DNA of 64,000 nt from Blautia massiliensis (ex Durand et al. 2017). GTDB taxonomy: Bacteria; Bacillota; Clostridia; Lachnospirales; Lachnospiraceae. Numbering within the stretch: position 1 is the stretch's first letter; every line of letters starts with the position of its first letter. The notes below the pieces were generated by a model. The model was not told where the DNA came from, made no database searches, and was given only the letters and a program-made list of their open reading frames with translations. This document shows, piece after piece, positions 26,748 through 35,476 of the stretch. A program made the position numbers and the translations under genes. Where the stretch lies: NCBI RefSeq assembly GCF_001487165.1, contig NZ_LN913006.1, positions 309,581-373,580 of the forward strand. Reading direction: 5' to 3'.

Positions 26748-27152
26748 ATGGCAGACACAAGAGACAAGGTTGGCAGGGCCGGCGTTTTTCTGGCTGGAGG
26801 GGTATTTAAAACCGCTGTATATATCTTTATTATCGTATTTCTGATCTGGGTTGGAAAATCAGCATATCAGTTTGGCTACGATGTGTTTAACCAGCAGGCT
26901 ATGAGCCCGGGAGAGGGACAGCAGGTCACGGTAGTCATAAAAGAAGGTGCTTCTGCATATAAAGTAGGCAAGACACTGGAGCAGAAGGGTCTTATCAAGG
27001 ATGCGCTTGCATTTACCATACAGGAAAGAATGTCCGCATATCACGGACAGATCAAAGCAGGTACATACCTTCTCAGTACAGCTTATACACCGACCAGGAT
27101 CATTGCAGTGCTGTCAGGAGAAGAGAGCAAGGAAGGATCGAACAGCCAGTGA
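26748..27152 (+). CDS. MltG-like (YceG N-terminal part) membrane protein without the catalytic domain
   Basis: This 134-residue protein has one transmembrane segment (about residues 20-40) followed by an extracytoplasmic LysM-like region (VTVVIKEGASAYKVGKTLEQKGLI, then AGTYLL) that matches the start of the endolytic transglycosylase MltG. Full MltG is about 350 residues and carries a catalytic glutamate in a C-terminal domain that is absent here. It is probably a stand-alone peptidoglycan-binding or regulatory relative. In B. subtilis mltG (yrrL) likewise stands directly before trmR, so the short protein holds the expected place. Its stop overlaps the GTG start of trmR. Confidence 0.8.
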   Translation: MADTRDKVGRAGVFLAGGVFKTAVYIFIIVFLIWVGKSAYQFGYDVFNQQAMSPGEGQQVTVVIKEGASAYKVGKTLEQKGLIKDALAFTIQERMSAYHGQIKAGTYLLSTAYTPTRIIAVLSGEESKEGSNSQ

Positions 27153-27841
27153 TCGTAGAAGAACGCATGCAGACCTATATCAATTCACTGGATATGGGGA
27201 ATACTCCATTTCTGCAGGAGTTGGAGACAAAGGCACTTGCAGACCGGGTGCCGATCATCCGGAGAGATATGCAGAGCTTTATGAGGATGCTTCTGGCACT
27301 GAAACAACCGAAGTGCATTTTGGAGGTGGGGACTGCCGTAGGCTTCTCCACACTTCTTATGTGTGAGTATGGGCCGGAAGATATGGAAATTGTTACCATA
27401 GAGAATTATGAAAAAAGAATTCCTGTCGCAAAGGATAATTTCAGGCGCGCAGGAAGAGAGTCACAGATCACGCTTCTGGAGGGAGATGCCGGAGAGATCC
27501 TGAAGAATCTTACCGGAACCTTTGATATGATCTTCATGGACGCAGCCAAGGGCCAGTATATCCACTGGCTTCCTGACGTGCTGAGACTGATGAAAGAGGG
27601 AAGCGTGCTGGTATCTGACAACGTGCTGCAGGAAGGGGATATTATTGAATCTCATTATCTTGTGGAACGGCGTAACCGTACAATCTATAAAAGAATGAGA
27701 GAATATCTCTGGCAGCTGACTCACAGTCCGGTGCTTCGTACATCGGTGCTTCCTCTTGGAGACGGAGCGGCTGTAAGTGTAAAAACAGGAGAACAGGTTT
27801 ATGAAACGACCAGAACTATTAGTTCCGGCGAGCAGCCTTGA
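27149..27841 (+). CDS. trmR: tRNA 5-hydroxyuridine methyltransferase TrmR (O-methyltransferase family 3)
   Basis: This 230-residue class I methyltransferase has the SAM-binding motif LEVGTAVGFSTLLM (about residues 57-70) and the metal-binding pattern MIFMDAAKGQY of the catechol/caffeoyl-CoA O-methyltransferase-like group. In B. subtilis TrmR (YrrM) methylates 5-hydroxyuridine at tRNA position 34 to mo5U. The downstream gene encodes a U32 protein that would make the hydroxyuridine. The GTG start overlaps the previous stop (GTGA), with GGAAGG upstream. Confidence 0.9.
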   Translation: MIVEERMQTYINSLDMGNTPFLQELETKALADRVPIIRRDMQSFMRMLLALKQPKCILEVGTAVGFSTLLMCEYGPEDMEIVTIENYEKRIPVAKDNFRRAGRESQITLLEGDAGEILKNLTGTFDMIFMDAAKGQYIHWLPDVLRLMKEGSVLVSDNVLQEGDIIESHYLVERRNRTIYKRMREYLWQLTHSPVLRTSVLPLGDGAAVSVKTGEQVYETTRTISSGEQP

Positions 27842-29024
27842 GGTTTTAAAGGTTGCCGTCATATATGGTGCAGATGCTGTTTACATCGGCGGAGAAGCTT
27901 TTGGACTTCGTGCAAAGGCTAAGAATTTTTCAAAAGAAGATATGTGTGAGGGAATCGCATTTGCCCATTCCCATGGTGTAAAGGTTTATGTGACAGTAAA
28001 CATCCTGGCGCATAACCGTGATCTTGAGGGGGTAAGGGAATATCTTCAAGAACTGAAGGAGATCGGACCGGACGCACTGATCATCGCAGATCCGGGAATC
28101 TTTATGTATGCAAAGGAAATCTGCCCGGAGATCGAGCGTCACATCAGTACACAGGCAAATAATACCAATTATGAGACTTACCGTTTCTGGTATAACCTTG
28201 GTGCCAAACGTGTGGTAAGTGCAAGAGAGCTTTCTCTGGAAGAAATCCGGGAGATCCGGGCACATATTCCGGAGGATATGGAGATTGAAACGTTTATTCA
28301 CGGTGCCATGTGCATTTCCTATTCCGGAAGATGTCTTCTCAGTAACTTTATGGCAGGAAGAGATGCCAATCAGGGAGCCTGTACCCATCCCTGCAGATGG
28401 AAATATTCTGTTGTGGAGGAGAAGCGTCCGGGAGAATACATGCCGGTATTTGAAAATGAGAGAGGAACTTTTATTTTTAATTCCAAGGATCTCTGTATGG
28501 TAGAACATATGGAAGATATCCTTACAAGCGGTATTGACAGCCTGAAGATCGAAGGACGTATGAAAACAGCTCTTTATGTGGCAACAGTGGCAAGAACCTA
28601 CCGCAAAGCCATTGACGACTGTATGGAAAGTCCGGAAAAATATCATGCAAATATGCCGTGGTATCAGGAGCAGATCTCAAACTGTACCTACCGTCAGTTT
28701 ACCACCGGATTTTTTTACGGAAAGCCGGATGAGAATACCCAGATCTATGACAGCAACACATATGTAAGAGAATACACATATCTTGGATTTGCAGAAGAGA
28801 TCGATGAGAGAGGTCTGGCAAGACTGACACAGAGAAACAAGTTTTCTGTAGGAGAGACCATCGAGATCATGAAACCGGACGGAAGGAATATTCCGGTCAC
28901 AGTGGAAGCCATTTATAATGAAGAGGGCGAAGCTATGGAGAGTGCACCACATGCTCAGCAGAGGATCTATGTGAAACTGACTGAGATGCCGGAGGTATTT
29001 GATATTCTCCGAAGAGGTGAATGA
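27801..29024 (+). CDS. trhP: U32 family protein, predicted tRNA uridine-34 hydroxylase TrhP
   Basis: This 407-residue protein of the peptidase U32 family shows LLVPASSLEVLKVAV at residues 6-20 and the signature FIHGAMCISYSGRC near 173-186 followed by CTHPCRW, cysteines that coordinate a cluster in the family. Members TrhP/YrrN-YrrO hydroxylate U34 of tRNA using prephenate-derived chemistry; older annotations call them peptidases. Only one copy is present here, whereas B. subtilis has two in a row. The start lies 41 nt inside trmR behind AGGAG at 27786-27790, so the two modification steps are translated together. Confidence 0.9.
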   Translation: MKRPELLVPASSLEVLKVAVIYGADAVYIGGEAFGLRAKAKNFSKEDMCEGIAFAHSHGVKVYVTVNILAHNRDLEGVREYLQELKEIGPDALIIADPGIFMYAKEICPEIERHISTQANNTNYETYRFWYNLGAKRVVSARELSLEEIREIRAHIPEDMEIETFIHGAMCISYSGRCLLSNFMAGRDANQGACTHPCRWKYSVVEEKRPGEYMPVFENERGTFIFNSKDLCMVEHMEDILTSGIDSLKIEGRMKTALYVATVARTYRKAIDDCMESPEKYHANMPWYQEQISNCTYRQFTTGFFYGKPDENTQIYDSNTYVREYTYLGFAEEIDERGLARLTQRNKFSVGETIEIMKPDGRNIPVTVEAIYNEEGEAMESAPHAQQRIYVKLTEMPEVFDILRRGE

Positions 29025-29047
29025 TCCGAAAGGGTGGATAAGAGAGT

Positions 29048-29080
29048 AAAGGGGAGAACGAAAAGAACGTTCTCCCCTTT
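29048..29080. terminator. Bidirectional terminator between trhP and sigK
   Basis: A perfect 13-bp stem (29048-29060 with 29068-29080) with a 7-nt A-rich loop starts 24 bp after the trhP stop and reaches the sigK stop codon at 29079-29081. AAA/TTT flanks give each strand a short U run, so it can serve both convergent genes. Confidence 0.8.
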
Positions 29081-29708
29081 ACTGATTTTCAGGAAAAAGA
29101 GTACGGAGTTTTCGAAGAGCGTTCTTTTCGATACGGGATACATAGGAGCGGCTGATGGAGAGATTTTCAGCAATCTCTCGCTGGGTCAGTGGCTCCTGAC
29201 CATTCAAACCGTAGCGGCAGCAGATCACCTGGTATTCCTTTGGGGAGAGTACTGTCCGGATATAACGGAGAAGATAGGAAATGCTGTCCCTTTTGAAACA
29301 ATCATCCACAACATCAACGGGTGGACTTTCAATGATATCGAGAAGGCTGATCTCGTTGCCTTCCCGGTCTGTGCCGATGGGTTCATAGAGAGAAACTTCT
29401 CTGGAACGTTTCCTGCGGGCACGGAACATCATGAGAAGCTCATTGTCAATGCACCGTGCAGCATAAGTGGAAAGCTTGGAAGTCCGGCTGGGATCAAAGG
29501 TGGAAATGGCTTTGATCAGACCTATGGTGCCTATGGAGATCAGATCATCCTGATCCTCGTCACATCCCTGATATTTTTTTGCAACATGTGCTACGAGGCG
29601 GAGATTGTGTTCGATAAGGATATTTTTTGCTTCCGGATCGCCCCTTTGGAGCTGTAGAAGATAGAACTGCTCTTCCGCAAAAGAAAGCGGTTTCAGAAAG
29701 GTTTTCAA
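29079..29708 (-). CDS. sigK: Sporulation sigma factor SigK, without pro-sequence
   Basis: SigK directs late mother-cell transcription during sporulation. The 209-residue protein has region 2 with [30 protein letters not shown] and KLSTYAARCIDNELLM, and region 4 with the helix-turn-helix ISRSYVSRIEKNALRKLR. The gene is continuous, with no skin-like interruption. It begins with TTG behind GAGGTG, and an in-frame stop (TGA) lies only 12 bases upstream, so the roughly 20-residue membrane-anchoring pro-sequence of B. subtilis pro-SigK is absent. Activity cannot then depend on SpoIVFB-type cleavage, as in C. difficile. Confidence 0.93.
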   Translation of the reverse strand: MKTFLKPLSFAEEQFYLLQLQRGDPEAKNILIEHNLRLVAHVAKKYQGCDEDQDDLISIGTIGLIKAISTFDPSRTSKLSTYAARCIDNELLMMFRARRKRSREVSLYEPIGTDREGNEISLLDIIESPPVDVVDDCFKRDSISYLLRYIRTVLSPKEYQVICCRYGLNGQEPLTQREIAENLSISRSYVSRIEKNALRKLRTLFPENQ

Positions 29709-29809
29709 GGGTTCACCTCAAAGGGGATTTCCTTATAGCTTATGAGCCGGACGTGCTTTTCGTGCTTTTCCAACAGAAACTTTATAAAAAGGACAGAGGC
29801 GAACACCTG

Positions 29810-29838
29810 TTGCGCCACATTCTGATCTGGTGTATAAT
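29810..29838 (+). promoter_or_regulatory. Promoter of the DUF5717-DUF5716-TPR operon
   Basis: TTGCGC (29810-29815) and TATAAT (29833-29838) are 17 bp apart, 52 bp before the TTG start at 29890. Confidence 0.75.
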
Positions 29839-29889
29839 CATAAAATACGAGTGACAACAATCAGTGTATATTGATGAGGAGTATATATT

Positions 29890-32800
29890 TTGAAAAAGAG
29901 GATAGAACAGCTTCTTAACGGAAAATTTATTTATGAACAGCCTGAGCTTCTGTTTTCACAGGACCGTATTTTCGCTACGCTGAAGGCAGGAGAGACTACA
30001 AAGGATGAGATTTATTTCGGTACCGATGACAACCGCAGGATCAGTGGCTTTGTGACTTCATCTGACCGGAGACTGGTGCCCGGATTTGACCGCTTTTCCG
30101 GAACCACAGTGCGCATGCCTTATGGGGTAGATGCAGAGGGAATGAGGCCGGGAGAGAGCTTTGAAGGCTGGCTGTGTTTTACTACCAGTATCGGAGAATA
30201 TAAGCTGCCGTTCACTGTACAGGTACAGACGGAAGAGGTGAAGAGTGCAGGCAGAAAGGTATCTTCTCTGGAAGAATTTCTGCACATTGCAAAGGAAGAT
30301 TTCCATGAGGCTTACCGGATCTTTACAGAACGACATTTTTTCCTGATCCTGAGTGATCAGAGTGAGAAGATCCGTTCTCTTTATGCAGGAATGTCACAGC
30401 AGCCGGTGACCTATCAGCATCTGGAGGAATTTCTGATCGCAGCCGGTGCCAAGGAAAAGGTGACATTGAGTCTGAACAGAGAAGAGGCGAGTTTTTATGA
30501 TGTCAGTGAATCTGTTCAGGAATCCCTTTATATCCACAGGAGCGGATGGGGACACTTGCGGGCAGATATTGAGGTAAACGGGGATTTTCTGGAGGCAGGC
30601 AAGCATGTGGTCACAGAAGAGGATTTTATCGGAAGTACCTGTGAAATAAACTATGTGATCCGCCAGGAAAAACTGGGAAAAGGAAATCAGTACGGCGAGA
30701 TCATTGTAAAAACCCCATACCAGAAACTGGTATATCACGTTCTTGCATCCAGAGGAACTGAGAGTGCCGTGAACCTGGATCTTCTGGAAAAACAGTATCG
30801 GATATCTCTGATGAAGGAATACCTGGGATATCTCTGTAAAAGAACAGATTTTCAGGCCTGGACAGCCTCTACTCATGAGAAGCTTGACCGTATGGGCGAA
30901 AACGGACTGAAATATCCGGAATATCAGCTTCTGGAAGCCTATCTTCTTCATCTGGAAGGAGAAGATGACCAGGCTTCAGAAATCCTTGAGCGTTATCAGA
31001 ATAAATCCTTTCATCACAATGAACTGGAACTGGCAGGGATTTATCTGTATCTGTGTACACAGACCGGGCTGTACCGGGATAAGGAACAGGCCCTCCGCAA
31101 GGTACAGAATTTCCAGATGCAGAAGGAAGACAGCTTTATCCTTCTGAAACTGGTATTTGAAATGGATCATACGCTTTCTCCGTCAAAAAAGATCTTTCTG
31201 ATGGAGGAACTTTTTGAGCGGGGATGTACAAGTCCTTTTCTATATCTGGAAGCATGGAACAGTATTTGTGCAGATATGTCTCTGCTGCATCGAATCAATG
31301 GGTTCTGGGCCCAGGTATTCCTTTTTGCAGGAAAAGAACAGATGCTGACGGAAGAGCTGGTCATGCGCCTGGCATATCTTTCCGGTTATGAGAAAGCTTT
31401 TAACGAAAGTCTGTACCGTGCTATGGCCATGGGATGTGAAGCCTTTCCGTCGGATGATACCGTGGAAGCTATCTGTAAATATATTATGAAGGGAAATCCA
31501 AGAAAACCGGAATATTTTCAGTGGTTTTCCGCTGCCGTGGACCGCGGGATCCGGATCACACGGCTGTATGAATATTATGTGGAAACACTGGATACTTCTT
31601 ATCGGAGAGTCCTGCCGAAACCGCTTTTGATGTATTTTACCTATAACAACAATACTCTCGGTGATTCCAAGCGTGCCTATCTGTATGCATGCATCATTGC
31701 AGGGAAGGAACGTGATCCACAGACATACGAAAGTTATCGTGAAAGCATGGAGGAATTTGCTTTCCGTAAGTTACGGGAAGGCCGGATGAATGAAAATTAT
31801 GCCGCTGTTTATCAGGAATTCATGCGGGAACCATCGGACAGCGAAAAAGCGCAGGTGATCGCCTCCAGAATGTTTACCTGCCGGCTATATACGGATGATC
31901 CGAAGGTTCGCAGTGTGATCGTCCGTCACAGACAGATGAAACAGGAAGAAATCTATCCGTGTATCCATGGGATCGCTTACCCAAGGATCTGCAGCGAAGA
32001 TGCGGCCGTTGTATTTCAGGATGAAAAACAGAGACGTTATGCTGCTACGGTAGATTATAATCTGACACCACTTTTTGATGATCGTGAGATGGTTCCGGCA
32101 GTGTTGGAAAAAGGGGCGGATGAACCGGCTGTGCTTTTGTATTACTGTCAGGGTCAGGAGATCAGTCGTAAGAATCTGGGAATTTTTCAGAAACTGGTCC
32201 TTTCACCGGCGTTTACCGATGAATATAAGAGGCTGATCCGCAAAAAGATCCTGGATTATTATCGGGATCACGTGCAGGGAGAAGATCTGGATGCCTGTCT
32301 GGAGATGATGGATTATCGGGAATATGCCATGGTCGACCGGAAAACCCTTCTGGAGATCCTGATCCAGCGGGGACTGTTTCCGCAGGCTATGAGCGTGGTG
32401 GAAGCATTTGGATTTGAAGGAGTAGAGGAGCGTGCTCTTCTGAAGCTGGTAAGCCGTATGATCATCCGCTGTGACTGTGCGGAAGACGAAGAGCTGATCG
32501 CACTTTCCTCTCATGTATACCGACAGGGAATCTATGATGAAGTGATTCTCATGTATCTGATGAAATTCCGGTTTGGACCTGTGGATGAACTTCTGGATAT
32601 CTGGAAAAGTGCCTGTGGGTTTGAGATGGATACCTATAATCTGGAGGAGAGGATCCTTTCTCTTCTGATGTTTAACTGGGATTACCGGCCAGAGGGTGCG
32701 GATATCCTGAAAGCATATATCCGTCATTCCGGAAAAGAGAGTGTGATTGGTGCGTATCTGACTCTGATGTCTTACGGAATGTTTGTAAAAGAAATGCCGG

Positions 32801-33429
32801 AGATGCCTGGACTTAAGGAGTATCTGAAAAATCGCAGAGAAAAGGAGTGGCCCGGAGACCGGATCTGTGACCTGACCCTTCTGAAACTGCTTTCCGAAGA
32901 AAAAACTGCTGATGAAGAAAATCTGGAAATGGAGGAAAAAATCCTCTCCTCCTGTGTAAAGGAAGGAATGCTATTTGAGTTTTTCCGGAATCTGGATCAG
33001 AGTATCCTGCGACCGTATCAGCTGGATGATAAGACTTTTGTAGAGTATCATACTTCACCGGAGACTTTGGTCACACTGTATTATTCCCTGGATACAGGAC
33101 TTGGAACTGTACCGGACTATAAAAGTGAACCGCTCAAAAATGTCTATGAGGGAATTTTTGCCAGAGCATTTACATTGTTTTATGGAGAGACCCTGCGATA
33201 TTATTTCCAGACAGAAGATGAAACCGGTGTACACAAAACGGAAGAAAAAATACTGACCATGAGCCAGAGTAATGACCAGGCATCCAGCAAATATCAGCTG
33301 ATCAATCAGATACTCTGTGCAAGGAAACTGGAGAAAGACACGGAAGTGAAGGAGAAGCTGGCACAGTATCTCCGGCAGGAACAGTACGTTAATGAAATGT
33401 TTGTCATAGAGAAGGAACCGGAAAGATGA
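29890..33429 (+). CDS. Large DUF5717-type protein of unknown function
   Basis: This 1179-residue protein has no signal peptide or membrane segment and should be cytoplasmic. Two beta-rich, Ig/BACON-like stretches (about residues 15-112 and 190-290) each look like a sandwich domain. A long alpha-helical, repeat-like region follows (about 300-700 and 780-1100) resembling a TPR/HEAT solenoid, broken by another beta stretch near 695-770. I recall this family as DUF5717, found in Lachnospiraceae; no function is known to me. The start is TTG with GAGGAG (29876-29881). It overlaps the next gene by 4 bp (ATGA), so its product and the actin-fold protein are probably made in a fixed ratio and may form a complex. 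Confidence 0.75.
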   Translation: MKKRIEQLLNGKFIYEQPELLFSQDRIFATLKAGETTKDEIYFGTDDNRRISGFVTSSDRRLVPGFDRFSGTTVRMPYGVDAEGMRPGESFEGWLCFTTSIGEYKLPFTVQVQTEEVKSAGRKVSSLEEFLHIAKEDFHEAYRIFTERHFFLILSDQSEKIRSLYAGMSQQPVTYQHLEEFLIAAGAKEKVTLSLNREEASFYDVSESVQESLYIHRSGWGHLRADIEVNGDFLEAGKHVVTEEDFIGSTCEINYVIRQEKLGKGNQYGEIIVKTPYQKLVYHVLASRGTESAVNLDLLEKQYRISLMKEYLGYLCKRTDFQAWTASTHEKLDRMGENGLKYPEYQLLEAYLLHLEGEDDQASEILERYQNKSFHHNELELAGIYLYLCTQTGLYRDKEQALRKVQNFQMQKEDSFILLKLVFEMDHTLSPSKKIFLMEELFERGCTSPFLYLEAWNSICADMSLLHRINGFWAQVFLFAGKEQMLTEELVMRLAYLSGYEKAFNESLYRAMAMGCEAFPSDDTVEAICKYIMKGNPRKPEYFQWFSAAVDRGIRITRLYEYYVETLDTSYRRVLPKPLLMYFTYNNNTLGDSKRAYLYACIIAGKERDPQTYESYRESMEEFAFRKLREGRMNENYAAVYQEFMREPSDSEKAQVIASRMFTCRLYTDDPKVRSVIVRHRQMKQEEIYPCIHGIAYPRICSEDAAVVFQDEKQRRYAATVDYNLTPLFDDREMVPAVLEKGADEPAVLLYYCQGQEISRKNLGIFQKLVLSPAFTDEYKRLIRKKILDYYRDHVQGEDLDACLEMMDYREYAMVDRKTLLEILIQRGLFPQAMSVVEAFGFEGVEERALLKLVSRMIIRCDCAEDEELIALSSHVYRQGIYDEVILMYLMKFRFGPVDELLDIWKSACGFEMDTYNLEERILSLLMFNWDYRPEGADILKAYIRHSGKESVIGAYLTLMSYGMFVKEMPEMPGLKEYLKNRREKEWPGDRICDLTLLKLLSEEKTADEENLEMEEKILSSCVKEGMLFEFFRNLDQSILRPYQLDDKTFVEYHTSPETLVTLYYSLDTGLGTVPDYKSEPLKNVYEGIFARAFTLFYGETLRYYFQTEDETGVHKTEEKILTMSQSNDQASSKYQLINQILCARKLEKDTEVKEKLAQYLRQEQYVNEMFVIEKEPER

Positions 33430-34700
33430 ATGAAATTCGTGACTTGATCATAGGAATTGATATTGGAAAAGAATACACACAGATCTGTTATTATGACAGA
33501 AAAGCAGAAGAAGCCCGTTCTCTTTCCATGAAGGTAGGAGCCAGTCAGTACGAAGCTCCGGGCTGTATCTGCTATCGTACCGATCACGGTGATTACTGCG
33601 TAGGCCTGGAAGCAGAGTATTTTGCCAGGGAAAAGGGCGGGATCATGATCGGAAATATTTATGATATCTGTCAGAAGGAAGAAAAGATCCAGGTGGCAGG
33701 AGAGGAAAAAGAGCCGGCAGAGCTTCTGGCACATTTTCTAAGGGGAATCCTGAAATTTCTGGGAATCCAGGATATCGTAAAGAATACCCGGTGCCTTTGT
33801 ATCACATCGCCGGAGCTTAGTACACTTCAGGTACGGAATTATCAGAAGGCCTGCAGCCTTGCAGGTTTTTCCCGTGAGAAATATATGCTTATGGACTATG
33901 GCGAGAGCTTTTATTATTATGCACTGGGACAGAAGCGGGAAACCTGGAATCGAAGTGTAGGCTGGTATGCCTTTGCAGGCGATACGGTAACCTTCCGGAA
34001 GCTGACCATCAACGGCTCTTCCAGACCGGTGCTTGTAAAATTGGAGGATCCGGTCAGTACAAAGCTTGAACCGGAAGAAGAGATCCGTGATGTGGAATTT
34101 TACCGTTTTATCAGTAAGACTCTCGGCAAAGAGCTCTTCTCCAGTGTGCAGATCACGGGAGAAGGATTTGACCAGCAGTGGGCACAGCAGTCTGTAAAGC
34201 TCCTGTGTCATCAGGGACGGAAGGTTTTTTACGGAAACAATCTTTTTGCAAAGGGAGCCTGCATAGCCGGTAAGGACAGGCTGGAGGATAAAAAACTCAA
34301 AGGTTACCGCTATTTAAGCGATTCGCTGGTGGCTGCGGACGTAGGAATGGATATGCGGGTGATGGGCTCTCCGGCTTACTATCCGCTGATCGAAAGCGGC
34401 AGCAACTGGTATGAATGCAGTGCATCCTGCGAGCTGATCCTGGATGATACCAGTGAACTGGTATTTGTGGTAAGTATTCCGGAAGAAACCGAGAAGAAAC
34501 GTGTGGCCATGGCACTTGAGGGTCTGCCAAAGCGGCCTAATCGGACTTCAAGGCTTTCCCTCACGCTGAAATACGTATCGCCGAGAGACTGTGAGATCAC
34601 AGTAGAGGATCTGGGCTTTGGCGAAATGTATCCTTCCAGTGGGAAGATCTGGAGGGAACTGGTACGATGGGATGAGCAGGAAGAAAGGAAGCAGGCATGA
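33426..34700 (+). CDS. DUF5716-type protein with actin/Hsp70-like ATPase fold
   Basis: This 424-residue protein looks like a member of the Hsp70/actin/sugar-kinase superfamily. LIIGIDIGKEYTQICYYD at residues 7-24 is a phosphate-1 loop like Hsp70's GIDLGTT. WYAFAGDTVTFRKL (180-192) sits where Hsp70 has [12 protein letters not shown] but lacks most of the glycines. VQITGEGF (241-248) and KGACIAG (276-282) fit the adenosine motif and the helix after it. I recall the family as DUF5716. The C-terminal 130 residues form a beta-rich tail. Nucleotide binding is likely; hydrolysis is uncertain because of the altered phosphate-2 loop. It overlaps both neighbours by 4 bp. Confidence 0.78.
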   Translation: MNEIRDLIIGIDIGKEYTQICYYDRKAEEARSLSMKVGASQYEAPGCICYRTDHGDYCVGLEAEYFAREKGGIMIGNIYDICQKEEKIQVAGEEKEPAELLAHFLRGILKFLGIQDIVKNTRCLCITSPELSTLQVRNYQKACSLAGFSREKYMLMDYGESFYYYALGQKRETWNRSVGWYAFAGDTVTFRKLTINGSSRPVLVKLEDPVSTKLEPEEEIRDVEFYRFISKTLGKELFSSVQITGEGFDQQWAQQSVKLLCHQGRKVFYGNNLFAKGACIAGKDRLEDKKLKGYRYLSDSLVAADVGMDMRVMGSPAYYPLIESGSNWYECSASCELILDDTSELVFVVSIPEETEKKRVAMALEGLPKRPNRTSRLSLTLKYVSPRDCEITVEDLGFGEMYPSSGKIWRELVRWDEQEERKQA

Positions 34701-35476
34701 GCGGATATATTTTATGTCAGGTAAAAAAGGCAGAGAAGCCGTTTTATATCGAAAATATCAGTACCAATATCTATTCTATAGAAGAACTCTGCTATTATCT
34801 TTATAACAATCTTTATCTTGTGGACAGCTCATTGATCAGCAGTAAGCTCTGTACCTGGCTGGAGGAAGAACTGGAGCTTCCGAAGCTTGCGGCCAAGCTG
34901 AAACCTTATATTGGAAGAGAGGCCGGACTTGAAGAAGTACTGTATCCGATATTTAAAGAGATCAATTATCTGGCTTATGAAGAGCTTAAGACCTTAAACG
35001 GGCGCATTGAAGCCAGAAAACGTGAACCTGAAGAAATACGGGAGAAACGCAAAGGTGATGCGCTGATGGAGAATCGGATGTATGTGAATGCACTCCGTGT
35101 TTATCAGAAGCTTCTGGAGCATGGCGGGAAAGAAATCACCGGAGAGATGCGTGAAAGGATCCTGCATAATCAGGGATGCGCATACAGTTACCTGTTCCAG
35201 ATGGATAAAGCGCTGGATTGCTTTTGGAAAGCATGGAAGGAGAAGCATTCAGAGAAAGCGATGAAGGTTTATCTTCTGGCCTACCGCAGTGTTCACAGTG
35301 AAGAAGAATACAGGAAACGACAGGAAGATCTGAAGACAGATGAAATGGTAAGGCAGGAAACAGACCAGGCTCTGAAAAGCTTTGCCGGTCTCCCGGAGCA
35401 GCATATCGCATCCGGAGAAACCGACAGGATCCTGGAGGATCTCACAAGAGAATATCACAGAAGTACCGGCTCTTAA
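34697..35476 (+). CDS. TPR-containing protein of the DUF5717/DUF5716 cassette
   Basis: This 259-residue cytoplasmic protein starts with a compact domain (residues 1-95, with YILCQVKKAEKPFYIENISTN split by a beta pattern) and continues with at least two tetratricopeptide-like helix pairs (about 115-190: ALMENRMYVNALRVYQKLL, NQGCAYSYLFQMDKALDCFWKA). The tail is charged. I do not recognise a named family. ATGA overlap with the upstream gene couples translation. Its stop codon overlaps the stop of the convergent XRE gene by 4 bp. A scaffold or adaptor role for the actin-fold protein is inferred from the domain type only. Confidence 0.75.
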   Translation: MSGYILCQVKKAEKPFYIENISTNIYSIEELCYYLYNNLYLVDSSLISSKLCTWLEEELELPKLAAKLKPYIGREAGLEEVLYPIFKEINYLAYEELKTLNGRIEARKREPEEIREKRKGDALMENRMYVNALRVYQKLLEHGGKEITGEMRERILHNQGCAYSYLFQMDKALDCFWKAWKEKHSEKAMKVYLLAYRSVHSEEEYRKRQEDLKTDEMVRQETDQALKSFAGLPEQHIASGETDRILEDLTREYHRSTGS

